Assembly (NCBI GenBank): GCA_902779075.1 | Contig: CACZAK010000186.1 | Span: 1 to 8,681, forward strand | Origin: an uncultured bacterium | GTDB lineage: Bacteria; Verrucomicrobiota; Kiritimatiellia; RFP12; UBA1067 | Reading direction: 5' to 3' | Length of the DNA: 8,681 bases | Shown: piece by piece, positions 1 to 5,533 of the stretch | How positions within the stretch are numbered: the first letter of the stretch is position 1 | How the letters are laid out: each line of letters opens with the position of its first letter | Made by a program: the position numbers and the translations under genes | The notes under the pieces: model-generated | What the model was told of the DNA's origin: nothing | Seen by the model: only the letters and a program-made list of their open reading frames with translations | The model's database searches: none

Positions 1-43
1 GTCGCGACACTTCAAGACAACTTGCGACGTGTAGCCGATGTCG

Positions 44-67
44 CTCTGCGTCTCTGCGCCTCTGCGT
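44..67. repeat. Tandem array of three 8-bp units (CTCTGCGT/C)
   Basis: Three perfect-phase copies are visible: CTCTGCGT (44-51), CTCTGCGC (52-59) and CTCTGCGT (60-67). On the other strand the unit reads ACGCAGAG. GCAGAG-type short repeats of this kind are, from general knowledge, common in intergenic DNA of many environmental bacteria. No coding function is apparent. Confidence 0.85.
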
Positions 68-68
68 T

Positions 69-91
69 AAAAATCATCCCGCTATGGGATG
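69..91 (-). terminator. Probable intrinsic terminator of the minus-strand gene cluster
   Basis: Read on the minus strand, CATCCC (91-86) and GGGATG (80-75) form a 6-bp stem around a 5-base loop, followed directly by ATTTTT (74-69). It lies about 180 bp downstream of the last open frame of the cluster. The stem is short, so efficiency is uncertain, but stem, loop and T-run are in the right order for minus-strand transcription. Confidence 0.5.
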
Positions 92-104
92 GTAGTGAAA
101 AATT

Positions 105-136
105 CTCCAAGCCTCCCAAACTCCAAAACTCCCAGC
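105..136. repeat. Tandem array of four degenerate 8-bp units (CTCCMARM-like)
   Basis: Four consecutive 8-bp units can be aligned: CTCCAAGC, CTCCCAAA, CTCCAAAA and CTCCCAGC. Each starts CTCC. The period is the same 8 bp as the unrelated array at 44-67. This stretch is non-coding. Confidence 0.75.
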
Positions 137-177
137 AGCGAAAGCAAATAAGAGAAGCCATAAGGAAGTTACAGGCA

Positions 178-197
178 AGAACATGTAGAACGTGTAG
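178..197. repeat. Dispersed intergenic repeat, copy A (ACATGTAGA-ACGTGTAG)
   Basis: These 20 bases recur without mismatch at 7187-7206, about 7 kb away. Internally the repeat consists of near-identical 9-bp units (ACATGTAGA at 181-189, ACGTGTAGA at 190-198, and a weaker third at 199-207). A related partial copy occurs at 1064-1077. All copies lie between genes. Confidence 0.8.
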
Positions 198-260
198 ATC
201 ATGCTACCGCATTGTGAACAGTTTGCGGCAATAAACATCCCTTTTGCCAAAATTGGCCGC

Positions 261-286
261 TCCGAACCGTAATATTACGGTGCGGA
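261..286. repeat. 26-bp near-perfect palindrome overlapping the end of the broken GH2 frame
   Basis: The core ACCGTAATATTACGGT (266-281) is a perfect 16-bp palindrome. It extends to 261-286 with one mismatched pair (265/282). A smaller inverted repeat, GCCAA-aa-TTGGC (246-257), lies beside it. The stop codon of the GH2 frame (275-277) falls inside the palindrome. There is no T-run, so a terminator is unlikely; a protein-binding site or the end of an inserted repeat element are both possible. Confidence 0.75.
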
Positions 287-1039
287 ACAGGTGGATGAGG
301 CGGCGGCACTGACTGGGAACGCACCCCTGCTAGGGCATCCGCTTCGCGGACTCGCTACGCTCGGGGGATATTCCATCTTGGCGGCGGAATGGTGGGGCGC
401 GCCGTTCGTCACGGTCGCCCGCACATTTACGATGCCCTTCTCCAGATCGGCTGCGGTCTCGAGACGCTTGATTGCGGGCCAGTCGGAAAGGAGCAGCTTC
501 ACCGAGTCAGTGATGCCGGGATAGTAGTTGAAGCGTTCGTTGTCCTTGCCCGTATGCGCCATCGGCGCGCCCTTCGAGTTCTGCGTCCAGGCGTTCCCGA
601 GGCGGACGACGATTTCGTTCTCCGCGCCCGCTTTGAGGAACGGACGGATGTCCGTCTCGCTCGGAACAAAGTTGTAGGGGAAGAATCCGGCCTTCTTCCC
701 GTTCACGAATACCGTCGTGCCGAAGGACGCCATGCCGATGCGGAGCGTCGCGCGCGGAGGAATCGCGTCCGGCGCCTTCCACGTGGTGCGGCACCAGAGA
801 GCCTCCTTCTTTCCGCACGGTGCGGACGGCTTCATGAGCGGCCAGTGTCCGGGGACGGGAATCGTGCGCGTAAACGCGGCGGGCATCGCGTCGCCCTGCG
901 CATCCTGTGCGACTTCCGCCTGCCACGTCCCGTCAAGCGACACGACCTCCGCCCGCGCCGTCGCCGCGCAGATGGCAAGCGCGACAAGCGCAGCCATGGT
1001 AAAGACATGAGGTCGATGGGCCACTGTTGCAATCACCAT
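275..1039 (-). pseudogene. Truncated secreted GH2 beta-galactosidase-like protein (sugar-binding domain only)
   Basis: The frame encodes 254 residues. I start at the ATG at 1039 because AAAGGA (1052-1047) sits 7 bp before it; the longer frame from 1105 uses a TTG and overlaps the upstream gene. Residues 1-30 are a signal peptide ending ATARA. Residues 31 to about 215 match the N-terminal sugar-binding jelly roll of glycoside hydrolase family 2 (start VSLDGTW, then FVNGKKAG, an NEIVVRL strand and an NYYPGITDSVKLL block). The catalytic TIM barrel that normally follows is absent. The last 40 or so residues are low-complexity (PPSVASPRSG) and come from unrelated repeat DNA. The gene follows the SGNH hydrolase by 53 bp and may be co-transcribed. 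Family members cleave beta-linked galactose, glucuronate or mannose; this remnant cannot be catalytic. Confidence 0.8.
325..350. repeat. Two adjacent small hairpins within a probable inserted repeat element
   Basis: CCCT-gct-AGGG (325-335) and TCCGC-ttc-GCGGA (338-350) form two short hairpins side by side. The quasi-repetitive GAGCG-TA-GCGAG motif (minus strand, 351-362) follows. The sequence from about 240 to 385 does not look like the GH2 family it is read through, and its structure resembles REP- or MITE-like non-autonomous elements. That identity is inference; a second copy is not present in this window. Confidence 0.5.
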
Positions 1040-1046
1040 CCTAAAA

Positions 1047-1052
1047 TCCTTT
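1047..1052 (-). promoter_or_regulatory. Ribosome binding site of the truncated GH2 gene
   Basis: AAAGGA on the minus strand lies 7 bases before the ATG at 1039. It decides the start in favour of 1039 over the longer TTG-initiated frame at 1105. Confidence 0.7.
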
Positions 1053-1063
1053 CTTGTTTTGCC

Positions 1064-1077
1064 AGACGTGTAGAACG
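1064..1077. repeat. Partial copy of the dispersed ACGTGTAGAAC repeat
   Basis: AGACGTGTAGAACG lies in the 53-bp gap between the SGNH gene and the GH2 remnant. It shares the GTGTAGA and TAGAAC words of the longer repeats at 178-197 and 7187-7206. The match is short, so relatedness is plausible rather than certain. Confidence 0.4.
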
Positions 1078-1092
1078 AGCTTCCCACGTCGT

Positions 1093-2280
1093 TCAATTTA
1101 TGCAAATGCGGTGGATTCGCACCGCCGTGCCGGTGGTTCCTTTCTGGCGCTTGGCGGGCACGACGCGCAGGCGCACGGTATGCGTACCGCCGGCGAGATC
1201 ATCGGCCAGCATGTGTACGTACGGGTAGTGTAGCGAACCATACGTGGCCCGAAGGATATCCTTCTTGAACGGCCCGCCGTCGACGGAAAATTCGATGTCT
1301 CCCGCGTCAGGCCCCGCCGTCAGGAAAAGCCCCACCGCCGTTCCCCTGAACGAGAACTCAAGCTCCGCCCCGGCGCGTTCGCTCCAGATCGCAGGTCCTT
1401 GCGTATAGTATGCGCGCTTGTTGCCGGGAATCGACTTCCAGTCCGGACGCGACACGTTCCATCCCTCGCCGAGCTTGACATCCTTCGACGGAAGGAAGCG
1501 TCCGTTGAAGTACGACTTCGCATCAAGCGGCGGCGGCAACGGCCTCGCCCTCGCGGTCGCAAGCGGATCAAACACGCGCACGACGGCATCCATGACCACC
1601 TTCGCGCCAAGGTCGCAACCGGCCGGCGAGGGGTGGCAGTCGCGGTATTCCTTCCAGCCCATTCCGCCGGACTTCGCGGACGCCGCGAGCGCCGACCCGA
1701 CGTCCGCGAGCGCCGCGCCGTAGTGCTTCGCCACCTTCGCGTGCGCGGCGTAGTGCAGCGGCGTCGCGCCGTTCATGAGCGCGCGAAATTGTCCGCGGTT
1801 GACCATCAGCGCCACCACGACGGCACACGATGGGTTGCGCGTCAGCACGTGCCGGACCGACCCCTCCATGCCGCGAACACTGTGCTCGGACGTGAAGTGT
1901 CCGTCCTGGTCGTCGTTGACCGCCGCCTCGACAATGAACAGATCGGGCGTCCCCTTCGCAAGCACATCCTCCTCCAGCCGAAACGCGCCGGCATCGGAGC
2001 AGGTGGACGACAGCCCTGCCGCAATCTCCAAGAAATCCACCTGCGGGTACTTCTCGCGAAGCGCCTTCATCACGCGCGGCCGGAATCCGTTCATCTCGGT
2101 AATCGACCCGCCGAGAAACGCGACCGTCTTCCGAACTGCCCCTGGCCTTTCGACAACAGCTGCGGTGACGTTCGCCGTGCCCTTCTTCGGTTCAAAATAC
2201 GTTCCGGGGCCCTCAGGTGCGGCGAGTAGCATTCCTCCGAACACAACTGCCACAGCTACCATTGTTTTTTTCATGTTCAT
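1093..2280 (-). CDS. Secreted SGNH/GDSL-family hydrolase with C-terminal beta-sandwich
   Basis: The product has 395 residues. Residues 1-21 form a signal peptide (cut near LLAA-PEG). Residues 50-235 form the SGNH hydrolase fold: block I GGSIT with the nucleophile Ser59, block II Gly around 89, block III VND with Asn122, and block V D-C-H-P with Asp214 and His216. Such enzymes usually remove acetyl or other acyl groups from sugars, so an esterase acting on acylated glycans is likely; the substrate is unknown. Residues from about 255 to 395 look like a jelly-roll accessory domain (FRGTAVGLFL, VDGG, GGTHTVRLRV). AAAGGA stands 9 bases before the ATG. The gene begins 26 bp after the haem-motif protein, which implies co-transcription. 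The sequence appears intact. Confidence 0.85.
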   Translation of the reverse strand: MNMKKTMVAVAVVFGGMLLAAPEGPGTYFEPKKGTANVTAAVVERPGAVRKTVAFLGGSITEMNGFRPRVMKALREKYPQVDFLEIAAGLSSTCSDAGAFRLEEDVLAKGTPDLFIVEAAVNDDQDGHFTSEHSVRGMEGSVRHVLTRNPSCAVVVALMVNRGQFRALMNGATPLHYAAHAKVAKHYGAALADVGSALAASAKSGGMGWKEYRDCHPSPAGCDLGAKVVMDAVVRVFDPLATARARPLPPPLDAKSYFNGRFLPSKDVKLGEGWNVSRPDWKSIPGNKRAYYTQGPAIWSERAGAELEFSFRGTAVGLFLTAGPDAGDIEFSVDGGPFKKDILRATYGSLHYPYVHMLADDLAGGTHTVRLRVVPAKRQKGTTGTAVRIHRICIN

Positions 2281-2289
2281 TGTCGGTTT

Positions 2290-2295
2290 TCCTTT
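2290..2295 (-). promoter_or_regulatory. Ribosome binding site of the SGNH hydrolase
   Basis: AAAGGA on the minus strand lies 9 bases before the ATG at 2280, inside the 26-bp gap after the upstream stop codon. It supports the MNMKK start over the in-frame ATG two codons later. Confidence 0.65.
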
Positions 2296-2306
2296 CCAAA
2301 GAAGGG

Positions 2307-5249
2307 TTAATGCAAGGTCCGAACGGCGTTAGTCTTGAGCAGCGTCTCGTATTCAAGACGGCCACGGGAGCGGGGGACGAATCCCGCCTCGTCCGGCTCC
2401 GGCGTCTGCGCGGCAAACGCCGCGCCGGCGCAAAACAGCCCCCGCAGTTCCTTCCACAGCGGATCGTCGCGCCCGGAGAAGGAGAACTTGCCGTTGGCGG
2501 GAAGCCCCCTTCCGCCAGCGGATTTCGGGAGGTGCGCGACGAGCGCAGGACTCGCATCAGGTCGCGTGAGGTCCACCCACTCCCAGCGCCTGTCACCGTA
2601 CTTGCTGACTTGGTCCGGCTTGAACGCGCCATGACACGACGCGCACGAACGCGCGAAGGTGCGCGCATACGCAACCGCCCACGGGGCGAGGTTGGTGGAG
2701 TCCGGCTCGCCCCAGCGGTCGCGCTTGCCGCGCGCGTTGAGGTGGGCGCAGTCGGTGGTGGAATAGTACGGCACCATCGCGTCGATCCACTCGTACACGC
2801 GCCGGCGCTCCTCCGGCGTCACGTCGGAACCGCAGTGGGCGCGCTCTAGGTACTCCGGCAGACGGCTCGCGCATGATCCGGTCTGGCGCGGCTGCAGGAC
2901 ATCGGCGAAACCGTAGTTGAGGAGGATTGAGTGGATCAGCGGCTTGCGTTTTCCTACGCCGGGCGCGCCACCGTACGAAAGGTAACTCGTGCGGTCGCTC
3001 TGCGCGCGTTCGTTCAGGCCGTCGTAGCTCCGACAGAAGAAGCGCGTACGCCCGTCCTCCAGCGAGAGCCCGCCCGCAGGGTCTGCACCGCCGTGGCAGC
3101 GCACGCAGTGTCCGTTCCAAATGGGCTGGATGTCGCGCATGTAGTCGATGATCCCGGCACGGAGTCTGTCCGGCGGCGCAAGCGGCGTGGGCGGACGGCG
3201 CGAGGCCCGTCCCGTGAACGAACCGCTTGCCGTCATGCGGCTTTCGTGGCAACCGGCGCAGCTGCGGCTCTCGCCGGGCATCACGTTGAGGGCGCTCGTC
3301 ATGCGGAGTAGTTCGCGCCCCTTGTCGTCCACCAGCTGGAGATAAATCTCCTTCATCGCCGGCACCTCGAAGTACGCGCTGCCGTCCGCCTCCACGGGCG
3401 CATACCCCCACACGCGCTTGGCGTAGTAGGTTCCCACGCCCATCAGCGGACTCTGGTCGTAGGCGCGCAGTCCGCCCAGGTCCACGGTGTTCGGCATCTG
3501 TTCCATGATGCGCACGGCCTTCACGTCCGAACGCGCCACGCCTTCGGCGTAACCGCGCGTCACGTCCGTCACGTACAGGAAGCCCACCTTCACCTCCTCA
3601 GCGGTGTGCTGTCCCGGCGGCGCAGCGGGGATTTTCACGCTCTTGACCTTCTCGGGGCTGAACGAGGCGATCATCTTCGGCACCGGCCGCGCGACGAACG
3701 GCGTCGCGCAGAACGCGCTCGTCGTCTTCGGGTCGTACACCATGACCCGGTTCCCCTTCTCGTCGATGAGCGAGAGGCGGTAACGGCGCGTCCCGCCGCC
3801 CCCGTACGAACAGAGATAGCGTCCGCCACCGAGCGGGTACGGGCAGCAGTAGGACCAAAGGTGGTCGAAGTCCATGATGGACGGGAACTCCGGCGTGAGC
3901 CAGCGCACGTCTGCGCCGCGCTTGCCCTCAGGACCGTTCTTAGCCGACACCACGCCGATGGCGCCGTAGGGCGAACCGTGGTGCGGCGCGAACGTGCAGA
4001 CGACGGACGCCGGATCGTCCGGCAGTTCGCGCGCCTGGATGAGCGTGGGCGGGTCGTCGAGCAGGTTGCCGAAAAACAGTTCCAGATGGCGTCCGTCGGG
4101 GTACTGAGTCCAAAGCGACTGGCGCGACATGATGTTCCAGTCCACGTACTCCCAGCGCGAGTAGAGCAGCCGTCCGTCGCGACGCACGGTCACGCAGAAG
4201 TCGGCGAGCGTGTTGGACGAGATCATCTTCACGCCCGACCCGTCCGCCTCCATCACGTGTACGCGCGTCGAGGGACCTTCCGCGCAGACAAGGTGCGTGA
4301 GCGGTTCGCGCGAAGAGATGAACGCGAGGCGTCCGTCTGGCAACGGCGCGGGAGACGTGTTGTGCGAGAAGCCGCTCATCAGCGCCACGAGTCCCGTGCC
4401 GTCTGCTTTTATCCGATAGATGTGCCAGCACGGCGACTTGTGTCGGCGCATGGAGAACCAGATCGTCTTCGCGTCGTACGAGAGGGCCAGGTCGAGGATG
4501 TAGGAGTCGTCCTCGGCGAAAAGGACGCGCGGCGGCTTTTCGGGATGCGCCGGATCGAACACCTTGATCGCCGCACCCCACACGTAGCCGTCCGGCCACG
4601 AGGAGAATCCGATCTTCGACGGCCCGGAAAACGTCCGCACCGGCGCGCCTTCCACAAAAAGGATCGGCGGCAGCTTGCGCGCCTCGGCAGCAAGCTCCGT
4701 CGATTCGTGGGAGTAGTCGGGCTCCGCGCCCTTCTGCGGCTTGTCCAGAATGAATCCGGCGAGCGCGACCTCCCCGGCGCCGTCGTTGACGAGTTCCAGC
4801 ACATGCGGCCCATCGGGAAGGTTCTTCGCAACGGGAATCACCGCCGCCTGCGAATGCTCGGGTCGCGCGGTGGCGTCGGCCTTGGACCCGGCGAGGCTGA
4901 TTGGCGCGAGCGGACGCCCGTCCAGCCGCACGGCGAAGCGTCCGAGTCGCGCGAGCGAATTGGTGTGCGTTACGTTTTTCCATGTGACGCGTGCACCCGT
5001 GCGCGTGGAGACGGCCACTGAAGTTCCTTCGAACCTCAGCGTCACGGATTCGCCGGCCGTGCCCGACATCCAGTGACAACGGGTTCCTTTCCCCTCTCGC
5101 TGGAGCTCCGGGTACCAGTCACCCTTCATCTCCACCTGCGAATGGCAAGGAGAGACAAACACGCCACCCCTTCGGCCAGCCGCCAGCGAACTAGCCGCCA
5201 GCGCGAAAACCGCAAGGAACGTGAAACTAGCTATGACATGCTTTCCCAT
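2307..5249 (-). CDS. Secreted HzsA-related / Planctomycete-type cytochrome c protein with beta-propeller
   Basis: The product has 980 residues. Residues 1-23 are a signal peptide. Residues about 35-172 form a jelly-roll module (FEGTSVAVS, LDGRPL, LPDGPHVLELV). Residues about 190-530 carry PD40/WD40-like propeller blades (for example KADGTGLVALMSG and EADGSGVKMISS). The C-terminal third has three CxxCH c-type haem motifs: CAGCH (664-668), CVRCH (715-719, in the typical setting QPIWNGHCVRCHG) and CASCH (869-873), plus the family motif WIDAMVPYY. This layout is that of large PVC proteins annotated as related to the hydrazine synthase alpha subunit. True hydrazine synthesis is very unlikely here, since no partner subunit is present; a periplasmic redox or carbohydrate-linked role is inferred. 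The frame is intact. The start has no ribosome binding site, but TATAAT lies 6 bp before it. It is followed after 26 bp by the SGNH gene. Confidence 0.85.
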   Translation of the reverse strand: MGKHVIASFTFLAVFALAASSLAAGRRGGVFVSPCHSQVEMKGDWYPELQREGKGTRCHWMSGTAGESVTLRFEGTSVAVSTRTGARVTWKNVTHTNSLARLGRFAVRLDGRPLAPISLAGSKADATARPEHSQAAVIPVAKNLPDGPHVLELVNDGAGEVALAGFILDKPQKGAEPDYSHESTELAAEARKLPPILFVEGAPVRTFSGPSKIGFSSWPDGYVWGAAIKVFDPAHPEKPPRVLFAEDDSYILDLALSYDAKTIWFSMRRHKSPCWHIYRIKADGTGLVALMSGFSHNTSPAPLPDGRLAFISSREPLTHLVCAEGPSTRVHVMEADGSGVKMISSNTLADFCVTVRRDGRLLYSRWEYVDWNIMSRQSLWTQYPDGRHLELFFGNLLDDPPTLIQARELPDDPASVVCTFAPHHGSPYGAIGVVSAKNGPEGKRGADVRWLTPEFPSIMDFDHLWSYCCPYPLGGGRYLCSYGGGGTRRYRLSLIDEKGNRVMVYDPKTTSAFCATPFVARPVPKMIASFSPEKVKSVKIPAAPPGQHTAEEVKVGFLYVTDVTRGYAEGVARSDVKAVRIMEQMPNTVDLGGLRAYDQSPLMGVGTYYAKRVWGYAPVEADGSAYFEVPAMKEIYLQLVDDKGRELLRMTSALNVMPGESRSCAGCHESRMTASGSFTGRASRRPPTPLAPPDRLRAGIIDYMRDIQPIWNGHCVRCHGGADPAGGLSLEDGRTRFFCRSYDGLNERAQSDRTSYLSYGGAPGVGKRKPLIHSILLNYGFADVLQPRQTGSCASRLPEYLERAHCGSDVTPEERRRVYEWIDAMVPYYSTTDCAHLNARGKRDRWGEPDSTNLAPWAVAYARTFARSCASCHGAFKPDQVSKYGDRRWEWVDLTRPDASPALVAHLPKSAGGRGLPANGKFSFSGRDDPLWKELRGLFCAGAAFAAQTPEPDEAGFVPRSRGRLEYETLLKTNAVRTLH

Positions 5250-5255
5250 ACGTCA

Positions 5256-5261
5256 ATTATA
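5256..5261 (-). promoter_or_regulatory. Possible -10 box (TATAAT) giving a leaderless transcript
   Basis: A perfect TATAAT on the minus strand ends 6 bases before the ATG of the 980-residue protein, so transcription would be expected to start at or beside the A of that ATG. No Shine-Dalgarno sequence is present. The -35 position (ACGCAA with a 17-base spacer) is poor, so the site may be weak or activator-dependent, or chance AT-rich DNA. Confidence 0.35.
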
Positions 5262-5297
5262 ATTTCGAGATCCATAATTTGCGTTCTAAATCACCGT

Positions 5298-5504
5298 TCA
5301 TCGCGCATATCCCTTCCGTACCAGCACCGCCTTCTCGACCAGTTCGCCGATGACGTCGCGCTTGAACGGCGTGGCGGCGATGTTGTAGCCGTCGACCTTC
5401 GAGGGCCAGAGGGCGAAGCCGTCGCAGTGGCGCGCCGTGATGGTGATGTACTTCGCACCGGCCACCAACACGGAACACGCAATCAATGCTTTAGATTTCA
5501 TCAT
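5298..5504 (-). pseudogene. Collapsed GH29 alpha-L-fucosidase remnant
   Basis: The frame encodes 68 residues. Residues 1-15 (MMKSKALIACSVLVA) are the start of a signal peptide. Residues 16-57 match a conserved GH29 alpha-L-fucosidase block: GAKYITITARHCDGF, then LWPSKVDGYN and TPFKRDVIGELVE. In the family this block lies well over 50 residues from the N-terminus, so an internal deletion has fused the signal peptide to it. Everything after it, including the catalytic aspartate region, is missing (functional enzymes have roughly 400-600 residues). The family's His-His pair before DGF is His-Cys here, another sign of decay. AGGA lies 2 and 5 bases before the two in-frame ATGs. The frame begins 29 bp after the acyltransferase stop and would be co-transcribed. 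Functional enzymes remove terminal L-fucose from glycans. Confidence 0.75.
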
Positions 5505-5533
5505 TGTCCTTTATCTTAAATGCCGGGATCCGG

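Noticed and set aside
22..234. Plus-strand open frame of 70 codons at the left edge
   Set aside because: It is built from the tandem micro-repeats (for example ARTCRTCRSC from the 9-bp units), has no ribosome binding site and no family signal.
389..1228. Plus-strand open frame of 279 codons across the GH2 and SGNH genes
   Set aside because: Arg-rich shadow frame overlapping two genes and their spacer, with no family resemblance.
1399..2229. Plus-strand open frame of 276 codons opposite the SGNH hydrolase
   Set aside because: Antisense shadow rich in Arg and Val; the minus strand has a clear signal peptide, ribosome binding site and catalytic motifs.
3606..5021. Long plus-strand open frame of 471 codons opposite the haem-motif protein
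   Set aside because: It is antisense to a well-supported gene, is very rich in Arg, Val and His as GC-rich shadows are, and shows no recognisable domain.
2307..5249. Genuine hydrazine synthase (anammox) function
   Set aside because: Only general resemblance to the alpha subunit is seen, no beta/gamma partner is present and the neighbours are glycan enzymes, so hzsA is not assigned as a symbol.
5257..5478. Overlapping minus-strand frames beside the fucosidase remnant
   Set aside because: The GH29 motif is readable only in the frame ending at 5298; the other two are frame-shifted readings of the same DNA.
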